The notes beneath the pieces are model-generated. The model was not told the origin of the DNA and did not search any database. It saw only the letters and a list, made by a program, of their open reading frames with translations. 64,000 nucleotides of DNA, from assembly GCF_009739465.1 (NCBI RefSeq), contig NZ_WHOM01000039.1, forward strand, positions 1 through 64,000, read 5' to 3'. Of this stretch, positions 27,316 through 35,435 are shown one piece after another (positions within the stretch are counted from its first letter, which is position 1; every line of letters starts with the position of its first letter). A program made the position numbers and the translations under genes. Source of the stretch: Streptomyces apocyni (lineage in GTDB: Bacteria > Actinomycetota > Actinomycetes > Streptomycetales > Streptomycetaceae).

Positions 27316-30300
27316 ATGTCGTCGTTTACGCACCTGCGCGCCGCCTCCGGGTTCTCCGCCCGGTACGGCGCGTCGCACCCGCGACAGCTGGTCGAGCGGG
27401 CCGCCGAGCGCGGGATGGCCGCCCTCGCGCTGACCGACCGGGACGGCGTCAGCGGCGCGGTGCGGTTCGCGCTGGCCTGTGCGGAGGCGGACGTGCGGCC
27501 CGTGTTCGGGGTGGATCTGGCCGTACCGGGCGAGCCGGACCAGGCCGTACCGGGCGAGCCGCGGCGCCCCGGTGCCCCTCGGGTGCGGCAGCCCGCGCGG
27601 GGTGGGGCGTATGTGGATGAGTCGGCGCCGCGTGCGGTGTTTCTGGCGCGTGAGGGGGCGGCCGGGTGGGCTGGGCTGTGCCGACTGGTCACCGCCGCGC
27701 ACGCGGAGCGTCCGGAGCGGCCCCGGCTGGAGTGGGCGGGGCTCGACACCAGCGCGGACAGCGGGCTGACCGTACTGCTCGGGGCGGACTCCGAGGTGGG
27801 GCGCGCCCTGTCCGCCGGGCGTACGGACCACGCGGCGCGGCTGCTCGCCCCCTGGCGGGAGCGCTTCGGGGACGGGCTGCGGCTTGAGGTGGTGTGCCAT
27901 GGGCGGGCCGGTACCGGCGCGGGGTCGGTGCGGCTCGCGGCCCGGATGTTCGGCTTCGCGTCCGAGCAGGGCGTACGGGCCGTACTGAGCAACGCCGTCC
28001 GGTACGCCGACCCCGGCCAGCACCGGCTGGCGGACGTCCTGGACGCCGCCCGGCTGCTGCGCCCGGTCCCCGTACGCCGCCCGGAGCTGCTGGACGGCGG
28101 CGAGCGGTGGCTGAAGGACCCGGCCGCGATGGCCCGGATCGCCGAGCAGGTGGTGGAAGCGGCGGGCGAGCGACGCGGCGCCGCGTCCGCGCTGCTGGCC
28201 GAGACCGAGCGGACCGCCGCCGAGTGCCGGGGCGACCCGGCCCGCGACCTGGGCATCGGAAGCGTGCACTTCCCCGAGACCGAGCTGGTCACCACGGCGG
28301 GCCGCAGCGCGGAGCGCACCCTGCGCACGTACTGCGCGGCCGGGATGATCCAGCGCCGCTACGACCACAAGGAGGAGTACTGGACCCGGCTGACCGAAGA
28401 GCTGGACACCATCGAACGGCTCGGCTTCGCCTCGTACTTCCTGACCGTCGCGCAGGTGGTGGAGGACGTCCGGGCGCGCGGTATCCGGGTCGCGGCGCGC
28501 GGCTCGGGCGCGGGTTCGCTGGTGAACCACCTGCTGGGGATCGCCCATGCCGACCCCGTCGAACACGGGCTGCTGATGGAGCGCTTCCTGTCGGTGCGCC
28601 GCCACGTACTGCCGGACATCGACATCGATGTGGAGTCCGCGCGCCGGATCGAGGTCTACCGCGCGATCATCGACCGCTTCGGCACCGAGCGGGTCGCCAC
28701 CGTCGCGATGCCCGAGACCTACCGGGTACGGCACGCCATCCGGGACACCGGTCTCGCCCTGGGCCTGGCACCGGCCGAGGTCGACCGGCTCGCGAAGTCC
28801 TTCCCGCATATCAGGGCCAGGGACGCGCGGGCGGCGATGGCCGAGCTGCCGGAGCTGCGCGAGGTCGCCGCCGAGGCGCGGGCGGGGCGGCACGGAGTGC
28901 TGTGGGAGCTGGTCGAGGGTCTGGACGGGCTGGTGCGCGGGATGGCCATGCACCCGTGCGGGGTGCTGCTCTCGGACTCCTCACTGCTGTCCCGTACGCC
29001 GGTGCTGCCGACCAGCGGCGAGCAGTTGCCCATGTCCCAGTTCGACAAGGACGACGTGGAGCACCTGGGGCTGCTGAAGCTGGACGTTCTGGGCGTACGG
29101 ATGCAGTCGGTGCTGGCTCACGCGGCGGGGGAGGTCGAGCGGGTCACCGGGCGGGAGCTGGACCTGGACGATCCCGAACAGGTGCCGCCCGGCGACCCGG
29201 AGACGTACGAGCTGATCCGGTCCTCACGGACGCTGGGCGCCTTCCAGATCGAGAGTCCCGGGCAGCGGGACCTGATCGGGCGGCTACAGCCCGCCTCCTT
29301 CCACGACCTGGTGGTGGACATCAGCCTGTTCCGGCCCGGCCCGGTGGCCGCGGATATGGTGCGGCCGTTCATCGAGGCGCGGCACGGGCGGCGGGCGGTG
29401 CGCTGTCCGCATCCGGACCTGGAACCCGTACTGGCGGACACGTACGGCGTGGTGGTCTTCCACGAGCAGATCATCGAGATCCTGAGCATCATGACCGGCT
29501 GCGACCGGGCCCGCGCGGACGAGGCACGGCGCGCGCTGGGGGACGCCGGGCGGCAGCCGCGGGTGCGCGCCTGGTTCTTCGAGCGGGCGGCCGCCCGTGG
29601 CTATCGGCCCGGTGTGCTCGAACGCACCTGGGAGATCGTGGAGGCGTTCGGCGCGTACGGGTTCTGCAAGGCGCACGCGGTGGCGTTCGCCGTGCCCACG
29701 TATCAGTCGTCCTGGCTGAAGGCGCATCACCCCGCGGCCTTCTTCGCGGGAATCCTTAACCATGATCCCGGTATGTACCCCAAGCGGGCGCTGCTCGCTG
29801 ACGCGCGGCGGTGTGGGGTCGCGATCCTGCCGCTGGATATCAATCGGTCGGCGGCCGCTTACCGAATCGAACTGGTGTCTGAAAGTGGGGAGAGTAGCGA
29901 GGAGAGTGAGCCGGTGTTCGGGGTGCGGCTGGCGCTGTCCGAGGTGCGGGGCATCAGTGAGGCCGAGACCGCCCGTACGGTGGCCGGGCAGCCGTACGCC
30001 TCACTGGGCGACTGGTGGCAACGCGCCCGCCCCAGCCTGCCGGTGGCCGAACACCTGGCCCGTACCGGCGCGTTGGACGCCTTCGGCGGCAACCGGCGCG
30101 ACCTGCTGCTGCACCTGACCGAACTGCACCGCGGGCAGCGCGCGCGTGGCGCGCGCGGGGGCCAGCTCCCGCTCGCCGAGCACACGCACCCACCGGACCC
30201 GGCCGGGCTGCCCGACCTCGACCCTGGTGAGCGGCTCGGCGCGGAGCTGGAGGCGCTGGGCATGGACGCGTCCCGGCATCTGATGGACGATCACCGGGCG

Positions 30301-30906
30301 CTGCTACGGGAGTTGGGCGCCCTGTCGGCCGAGCGGCTGCGCGGCGCCGAGCAGGGCGCCACCGTACTGGTCGCCGGGGCCAAGACCGCGACCCAAACCC
30401 CGCCGGTCCGCTCCGGCAGGCGGATCATCTTCGTCACCCTGGACGACGGGAGCGGTCTGGCGGACCTGGCGTTCTTCGAGGACAGCCACGCGGCCTGCGC
30501 GCACACCGTGTTCCACAGCTTCCTGCTGCTGGTACGTGGCACGGTCCAGCGGCGCGGGCCGCGCAGCCTCACCGTGACCGGGGAGATGGTCTGGGACCTG
30601 GCCGAACTCGCCGCGCTGTACCGCGAGGGCGGCATGGCGGCGGTCGCGGACCGGCTGGCGCGGAGCCCGGACGACGCCGAGTACACGACCGACGGGCACG
30701 CGGGCGACGGACACCCGACGGACGGGCACACGACCGAAGGGCACGCGGCTGACGGGCACCCGGCCGACGGGCGCCCGGCCGACGGGCGCCGTATCCGGAT
30801 GTCCACCGGCTACCAGATGCACCCCTGGGCCGACCTCAGGCCCGCGGGCGACCCCAGCCCCAGCGGCCGCAAGCTGTGGCACTCAAGCCCCGGGAGCGCC
30901 GGATGA
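27316..30906 (+). CDS. dnaE2: Error-prone DNA polymerase III alpha subunit (DnaE2)
   Basis: A 1196-residue C-family polymerase. It has an N-terminal PHP domain (FTHLRAASGFSARYGASHP), the palm with PDIDIDVES (D434, D436, D438), then LFRPGPVAADMVRPFI, a helix-hairpin-helix region and an OB-fold near 1010. Its length and order fit DnaE2, which replicates past lesions with ImuA/ImuB, rather than the ~1180-residue replicative DnaE1. The ATG at 27316 has AGGAGG 5 bases upstream. The stop overlaps the next gene by four bases. A His/Asp-rich insert near the C-terminus, DGH-type repeats at about residues 1124-1158, is unusual. LexA control is not clear from the promoter. Confidence 0.92.
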   Translation: MSSFTHLRAASGFSARYGASHPRQLVERAAERGMAALALTDRDGVSGAVRFALACAEADVRPVFGVDLAVPGEPDQAVPGEPRRPGAPRVRQPARGGAYVDESAPRAVFLAREGAAGWAGLCRLVTAAHAERPERPRLEWAGLDTSADSGLTVLLGADSEVGRALSAGRTDHAARLLAPWRERFGDGLRLEVVCHGRAGTGAGSVRLAARMFGFASEQGVRAVLSNAVRYADPGQHRLADVLDAARLLRPVPVRRPELLDGGERWLKDPAAMARIAEQVVEAAGERRGAASALLAETERTAAECRGDPARDLGIGSVHFPETELVTTAGRSAERTLRTYCAAGMIQRRYDHKEEYWTRLTEELDTIERLGFASYFLTVAQVVEDVRARGIRVAARGSGAGSLVNHLLGIAHADPVEHGLLMERFLSVRRHVLPDIDIDVESARRIEVYRAIIDRFGTERVATVAMPETYRVRHAIRDTGLALGLAPAEVDRLAKSFPHIRARDARAAMAELPELREVAAEARAGRHGVLWELVEGLDGLVRGMAMHPCGVLLSDSSLLSRTPVLPTSGEQLPMSQFDKDDVEHLGLLKLDVLGVRMQSVLAHAAGEVERVTGRELDLDDPEQVPPGDPETYELIRSSRTLGAFQIESPGQRDLIGRLQPASFHDLVVDISLFRPGPVAADMVRPFIEARHGRRAVRCPHPDLEPVLADTYGVVVFHEQIIEILSIMTGCDRARADEARRALGDAGRQPRVRAWFFERAAARGYRPGVLERTWEIVEAFGAYGFCKAHAVAFAVPTYQSSWLKAHHPAAFFAGILNHDPGMYPKRALLADARRCGVAILPLDINRSAAAYRIELVSESGESSEESEPVFGVRLALSEVRGISEAETARTVAGQPYASLGDWWQRARPSLPVAEHLARTGALDAFGGNRRDLLLHLTELHRGQRARGARGGQLPLAEHTHPPDPAGLPDLDPGERLGAELEALGMDASRHLMDDHRALLRELGALSAERLRGAEQGATVLVAGAKTATQTPPVRSGRRIIFVTLDDGSGLADLAFFEDSHAACAHTVFHSFLLLVRGTVQRRGPRSLTVTGEMVWDLAELAALYREGGMAAVADRLARSPDDAEYTTDGHAGDGHPTDGHTTEGHAADGHPADGRPADGRRIRMSTGYQMHPWADLRPAGDPSPSGRKLWHSSPGSAG
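30685..30790 (+). repeat. In-frame DGH-type repeat in dnaE2
   Basis: Imperfect copies of the 12-15 base unit GACGGGCACNCG encode repeated Asp-Gly-His/Arg with Thr or Ala-Asp spacers. They interrupt the C-terminal tail of DnaE2 before its conserved RIRMSTGYQMHPWADL end. Copy number is probably variable. Confidence 0.7.
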
Positions 30907-31949
30907 ACACACCGACTGTGCCCGCGCACGCATCCGCGCACGCATCCGCGCCCGCGCCCGCGCCCCACGTCCTGTACGCGCACTTCACCACCCTCACCAG
31001 GACACCGCTCCCCGAGGAGCGCTACCCCACCCTGCTCACCCTCCTGGCCGACATCACCCCCACCGTGCAGGCGCTCCCCCCGGACGCCGCCCTGGCCGAC
31101 GTGAGCGGCAGCCTGCGCTACTTCCACCGCACCGCCACCGACCTCGCCGCCCTGCTGCGTGCCCGCGCCCTGGCCCACCACGGCGTGGACGCCACCGTCG
31201 GGGTCGCCTCCAGCGTGCTGCTCGCCAGGATCGCCGCGTACGACGGACCGCCCGGCGCCGTCCGCACCGCGCCGACCGCCCCCGACGCCGTCGCCGCCTA
31301 TCTGGCCCGCCGCCCGGTGGCCACCCTGCCCGGCATCGGCCCCGCCACCGCCCGCACCCTGTGCCACTACGGCCTGGACAGCGTCGGCCGCCTCGCCGCC
31401 GCACCGCCCACCACCTTGCAGCGCATCCTGGGCGCCCCCGCCGCCCGCCGCGTCCGGGACCTGGCCCGCGGCATCGACCCCACCCCCGTCACGCCCAGCG
31501 CCCCGGCCCGTACCGAGTCCGCCGAATACCGCTTCGACCACGACGAGTTGGCCCCCGACCAGCAGCGCCGCGCCCTGCTCCACCTCACCGACGAACTCGG
31601 CCTCCGGCTGCGTACCGCCCACCAGGTCACCCGTGCCCTGACCCTGACCGTCCGCTACGCCGACCGCAGCACCACCACCCGCACCCGCGCCCTGCCCGAG
31701 CCGACCGCCCACACCCCGGCCCTGACCACGACCGCCTACGCCCTGCACCAGTCCCTGGCCCTGCAGCGAGCCCGCGTGCGCTCCCTGGCCCTGCGCGCGG
31801 AGGACCTCACCGCCTCCGCCGACGCCGCCCACCAGCTCACCTTCGACCGCGCGGCCACCAACACCCACGCCCTGGAACCGGTCCTGGACCGCGCCCGAGC
31901 CCGCTGGCCGGACTCGATACGCCCGGCCACACTCGCGGCAGCCCCCTGA
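30903..31949 (+). CDS. Y-family polymerase-like protein (ImuB-like) partner of DnaE2
   Basis: A 348-residue protein with the finger/thumb and little-finger layout of Y-family polymerases: VGVASSVLLARIAA, RPVATLPGIGPATARTLCHYGLDSVGRLAAA (helix-hairpin-helix), and a little-finger-like C-terminus. The N-terminal palm lacks the catalytic DxD and SxDE Asp/Glu pattern: it reads LYAHFTTLTRT where an active enzyme has FVDMDAFFA-type residues. This is typical of ImuB, an inactive adaptor that tethers DnaE2 to the beta clamp. The ATGA overlap with dnaE2 shows translational coupling. An Ala-Ser-His repeat (AHASAHASAPAPAP) opens the chain. ImuA is not seen nearby. Confidence 0.85.
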   Translation: MNTPTVPAHASAHASAPAPAPHVLYAHFTTLTRTPLPEERYPTLLTLLADITPTVQALPPDAALADVSGSLRYFHRTATDLAALLRARALAHHGVDATVGVASSVLLARIAAYDGPPGAVRTAPTAPDAVAAYLARRPVATLPGIGPATARTLCHYGLDSVGRLAAAPPTTLQRILGAPAARRVRDLARGIDPTPVTPSAPARTESAEYRFDHDELAPDQQRRALLHLTDELGLRLRTAHQVTRALTLTVRYADRSTTTRTRALPEPTAHTPALTTTAYALHQSLALQRARVRSLALRAEDLTASADAAHQLTFDRAATNTHALEPVLDRARARWPDSIRPATLAAAP

Positions 31950-32089
31950 CCCCCGCGCCCGCACCTCTCTCCGTCTCCTCCCGCACCCACCGCTCGTTGT
32001 CCAGTAAGCGACGCCCTCGCACTGAACAACCAACACCCCACACCCTCACACCCCGCACCCCGCACCCCGCACCGGAGACGGAGACCCAG

Positions 32090-32422
32090 ATGCCCCCCGC
32101 CCAGCGCACCCGCATCGCCATCCACATGACCGCGGGCCTCTGTCTGGCCTTCGTCACCGTCCAGTACGCGCTGTACGGCCCGTGGCCACTCGCGCTGCTC
32201 TTCGGCATCGTGTCCGTGGCCCCCCTGGACGCGGCGATCTACCTAGCCGTACACGCGACACCCACCACCGAAGCCCGCCGCGCCGCACCGCTCACCCCCG
32301 AGCACTCCGCCGCCCTCGTCCGCGCCGCGCTCAACCAGGCCTGCTGCGAACGCTGGTGGACAGCGCTCGGCACCGACCACGACCCCACCTGCCACAACAG
32401 GCAACGCCGCAAGGCCGCGTAG
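32090..32422 (+). CDS. Small two-helix membrane protein of unknown function
   Basis: A 110-residue protein with two adjacent hydrophobic helices (IHMTAGLCLAFVTVQYALYG and LALLFGIVSVAPLDAAIYLAVH) and a soluble C-terminal part with three Cys (QACCERWW..DPTCHNRQ). I do not recognise a family. The ATG follows GGAGACGGAG. The 140-base spacer from dnaE2's partner contains a CACCCCGCA microsatellite (32041-32070) and no other signal. Confidence 0.6.
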   Translation: MPPAQRTRIAIHMTAGLCLAFVTVQYALYGPWPLALLFGIVSVAPLDAAIYLAVHATPTTEARRAAPLTPEHSAALVRAALNQACCERWWTALGTDHDPTCHNRQRRKAA

Positions 32423-32504
32423 CGTCCTCTCCTCTCGGCGATTTACAGTACGGACACGCCGCGTTGCCCACCGTGCCCGCCGTGGCCGTCTGAGGAGGAA
32501 GCCC

Positions 32505-33041
32505 GTGTCTTCGCCCTGCGACCCCCAGCACGCTCCCGTCGGCGATGTGGGCGCGGCAGTCATGATGATCGACTCTCGGCTCAAGGCCATCCGCGACTCG
32601 AGGACGGAGACCGACGCCGAAGAACAGGCACTGACCGAGCAGTTCGCCGCTTCCCTGGGTCCCGGCGGAGTCGACGACCTGCTGGACGGCACCTGCACGA
32701 TCATCTACATGTTCGCCCAGTGGCTGCGGGAGGCACACGAGGACCACGACAAGGACGTCATCGAGTACGTGGTACCGACCCTCGTGGCCACCATGCGCAG
32801 GATGCCCAAGAGCATCCAGCCCGAGGCCATCCCCACCATGGCCGGCCTGGTCGTCGCCGCGTGCATGGGCCTGAGCCCCAACCTGTGGCGCCAGCAGTAC
32901 GGAGACTGGACGGAGGAGGAGATGAACCCCCTGGAAGCCACCGCCTTCCTACTCGCGGAACACATCAACCGCATCACCGACGACCCCGACTTCGCCATCC
33001 GCATGATCACCGAAGCCCTGTCCGCTCTGGACCAGGACTGA
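32505..33041 (+). CDS. Hypothetical all-helical protein
   Basis: A 178-residue protein, mostly helical and acidic (DAEEQALTEQFAASLGPGGVDDLL; IIYMFAQWLREAHEDHDKDVIEYVVPTLVATMRRMPK). It has no transmembrane segment and no family I know. The GTG at 32505 has a strong GAGGAGG 8 bases upstream, and coding bias is normal, so it is a real gene. Neighbours give no functional clue. It lies just left of the tRNA-Val island. Confidence 0.65.
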   Translation: MSSPCDPQHAPVGDVGAAVMMIDSRLKAIRDSRTETDAEEQALTEQFAASLGPGGVDDLLDGTCTIIYMFAQWLREAHEDHDKDVIEYVVPTLVATMRRMPKSIQPEAIPTMAGLVVAACMGLSPNLWRQQYGDWTEEEMNPLEATAFLLAEHINRITDDPDFAIRMITEALSALDQD

Positions 33042-33132
33042 CGCGACCAGCCAGCCTCGGCGGAGCGCGCTGGTTACGCTGCGCAAGGAGGGACCACCGC
33101 CCACTCCGCACTTCACCATCTGAGGCGCCTCG

Positions 33133-33601
33133 ATGAAGGTCGACGTTCTGGCCGAGACCGTGATCGCGCTCCCCTGCACCGAGGTCGCCGCCTACGCGGC
33201 CGACCCCACCCACGCACCGGAGTGGTACGAGAACATCTCCTCCGTCGAGTGGCGGACCCCGCCGCCCGCCGCGATCGGCTCCCAAGTCGCCTTCGTCGCC
33301 CGCTTCCTCGGGCGAAGACTGGCCTACACATACGACCGCATACGAGCCGGGGCGCCGCCTGGTGATGCGGACGGCCCAGGGCCCCTTCCTCATGGAGACC
33401 AGCTACACCTGGGAGCCGTACGGCGAGGGCACGGACCACACCCGTATGACCCTGCGCAACCGCGGCGAGCCCCGCGGCTTCGCCGCCCTCGGCACGCGCG
33501 TGATCGCCGCCGCCATGCACCGCGCGCAGCGCAAGGACCTGGCGGTACTCAAGGCCCTGCTGGAACGGCGAACCCGAAGCGCCGACGGCCCCGGACTCTG
33601 A
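33133..33601 (+). pseudogene. SRPBCC/polyketide-cyclase-like gene broken by a frameshift
   Basis: The first ~70 codons (frame of 33133) read as the start of an SRPBCC domain: [52 protein letters not shown]. Near 33335-33345 similarity jumps one frame to ATACGAGCCGGGG, giving YEPG(R)[21 protein letters not shown], and then [26 protein letters not shown] to the end. One extra base or two missing bases would join them. Either the gene is a recent pseudogene or the base calls are wrong. Function would be small-ligand or lipid binding. Confidence 0.8.
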
Positions 33602-33633
33602 GGCCCACACCTCGACGGGAACTCGAACAGAAA

Positions 33634-33665
33634 AGGTCCCCTCGGAGTGGTCTCCGAGGGGACCT
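33634..33665 (-). terminator. Terminator hairpin at the left island edge
   Basis: AGGTCCCCTCGGAG, a TGGT loop and its exact complement are followed on the minus strand by TTTTCTG. It lies 26 bases past the tRNA-Val fragment, as a tRNA terminator would, so it probably served the tRNA before insertion. Confidence 0.75.
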
Positions 33666-33690
33666 GCTGACCTTGTTCCAGTGGTCAGAC

Positions 33691-33736
33691 CCGGTGGGCG
33701 CGGACGGTTTCGAACCGCCGACATCCGCCTCGTAAG
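33691..33736 (-). other. Left attachment-site repeat: 3' half of tRNA-Val
   Basis: 40 bases (33691-33730) are identical to the 3' end of the intact tRNA-Val (38023-38062), in the same orientation. One mismatch and GTAAG follow. The fragment runs from the anticodon loop to the discriminator base, the usual footprint of tRNA-targeting site-specific recombination. Confidence 0.85.
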
Positions 33737-33882
33737 TTCCGGCTGGAGGCCGTTGAGCACCAACGCGGGCCCGGTTGCGACCGCCGCCAGATGTTCACGC
33801 TCGTCCACCGCTGTTCGTCGACGTGGTCACGCAGTTAGATACTCACCCTGCGCGCGCCTTGAGTGAGGCACAGCCGCAGTCG

Positions 33883-35343
33883 TCAGCTCTGCCGCTTGGG
33901 CAGGAAGAACATCAGGGCCCACATCAGGGCGAGGGTGCCGCCGACCCACCACAGCACACTGGTGAAGGCGTCGCGGTTGATCGCGCCTTCGGGTGAGCCA
34001 TCGGTGGCGGAGAAGAACACGAGTGCGGTCAGCGCGGTGCCCAGGGCCATGCCCAGGTGCATCGCGGTGTTGAACAGGCCGGAGGCGGAACCTGCGTTCT
34101 CGTGCGGCACCTTCGCGAGGGACATGTCGGCGAGCGGTCCGCCGACCATGCCGAGGCCGAAGCCGATCAGTACGACCGGGACGGTCATCGCGAGGAGGGT
34201 CAGGTCGGCCTGCGTACTGGCGGTCTGGAGTCCGTAGGCGGCCATCGAGGCGAGTGCGGTGAGTGCCCCGGCCTGGGGCAGGAGACGCCCGAAGCGTCCG
34301 GCGGTCCTCATCGCGACCGTTGCACCGGCCAGCTCGCCGAGTGCGAGCAGCACGAAGGCCGCGGCCGCCATCAGCGGGTTCATTCCCAGGCCGCGCTGGA
34401 GGTAGAGCGTCCAGGTCATGAAGAACAGGCCGCACAGCAGGCCGAGCATCAGCTGCGCGGACAGGCCACCGGAGAACTGCTTGCCTCGGAAGAGAGCCAG
34501 TGTCACGAGTGGGGCGTCGTCCCGCCTGCGCTGCTGGTGGCGCAGGAAGACGCCGAGCACGAGGAGACCGGCGCCGAGCATGGCGAAGCACCACCGGGGC
34601 CAGTGGTGGGTGTGGCCCTCGGCAAGCGGGAAGAGGATCAGGATCACGGCCACCGCGGACAGCAGCATGCCGGTCAGGTCGAGCCGGTCGGCCTTCCGCG
34701 CGGTCGACTCAGGAATGAACCGGCGTCCGAGGAGTATGACGGCGAGGCCGACGGGCACGTTGACCAGGAAGACTGGCCGCCAGGACAGACCGAACAGGTC
34801 GGCCTCGGTGAGCACGCCGCCCAGGACCGGGCCCAGGACGGAGCCGAGCGACAGGACGGCCCCGTAGAGTCCGAAGGCTCTGCTGCGGTTCTCGCCGTCG
34901 AAGGTGACGTGGAGGGTGGCCAGGACCTGCGGAATCATCAGGGCGACACCCGCACCCTGGAGCACGCGGGCAGCGACCAGGACACCGGGGCCGGTGGCGA
35001 GGCCGCACAGCAGCGAGGCCAGGGTGAACACGACGGTGCCGATGACGAGGATCTTGCGTCGGCCGTAGAGGTCGCCGAGCCGTCCGCCGGTGATCAGCCC
35101 GACGGCGACGGTCAGCGAGTAGCCAGCGGTCAGCCACTGCATCGCGGCCGGTCCCGCGCCGGTCGACGACTGGATCGCGGGCAGGGCGGTGAGAACCACC
35201 GACTGGTCGAGGATGTCCATGAGTTCGGCGACCAGGAGCACCACGAGGGCGATCCGGGCGGCCCGGGTCATCTTCGACGAACGGCCCGGTGGCGAGGGTT
35301 CGGCGGGGTGCTGCGGATCGGTGCCGAGCGCGGGAGAGGGCAC
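33883..35343 (-). CDS. DHA2-type MFS drug transporter, copy 1
   Basis: A 486-residue transporter. Motif LDQSVVLTALPAIQSSTG, motif A GGRLGDLYGRRKILVIG and the later GFGLGMVGGPLADMSLAKVPHENAGSASGLFN are diagnostic of DHA2 pumps (EmrB/QacA type), with 12-14 helices. The start is GTG at 35343 with AGGAG 7 bases upstream. A second, closely similar transporter lies 92 bases upstream on the same strand; the two differ mainly in linker loops, so they arose by tandem duplication. It lies inside the tRNA-Val island, and no adjacent regulator is seen. The substrate is unknown. Confidence 0.9.
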   Translation of the reverse strand: MPSPALGTDPQHPAEPSPPGRSSKMTRAARIALVVLLVAELMDILDQSVVLTALPAIQSSTGAGPAAMQWLTAGYSLTVAVGLITGGRLGDLYGRRKILVIGTVVFTLASLLCGLATGPGVLVAARVLQGAGVALMIPQVLATLHVTFDGENRSRAFGLYGAVLSLGSVLGPVLGGVLTEADLFGLSWRPVFLVNVPVGLAVILLGRRFIPESTARKADRLDLTGMLLSAVAVILILFPLAEGHTHHWPRWCFAMLGAGLLVLGVFLRHQQRRRDDAPLVTLALFRGKQFSGGLSAQLMLGLLCGLFFMTWTLYLQRGLGMNPLMAAAAFVLLALGELAGATVAMRTAGRFGRLLPQAGALTALASMAAYGLQTASTQADLTLLAMTVPVVLIGFGLGMVGGPLADMSLAKVPHENAGSASGLFNTAMHLGMALGTALTALVFFSATDGSPEGAINRDAFTSVLWWVGGTLALMWALMFFLPKRQS

Positions 35344-35435
35344 GATGGAACTCCTGATTCAAGCAAGAGGGCAGACGGAGACGGGCCTGGGGTGGCGGCA
35401 TCCGGGGCCGGGTGCCGCCACCCCAGGGAAGTGGC

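Noticed and set aside
33133..33735. A 200-codon intact gene in the first frame of the SRPBCC locus
   Set aside because: After about codon 70 this frame loses all SRPBCC similarity, which continues in the next frame.
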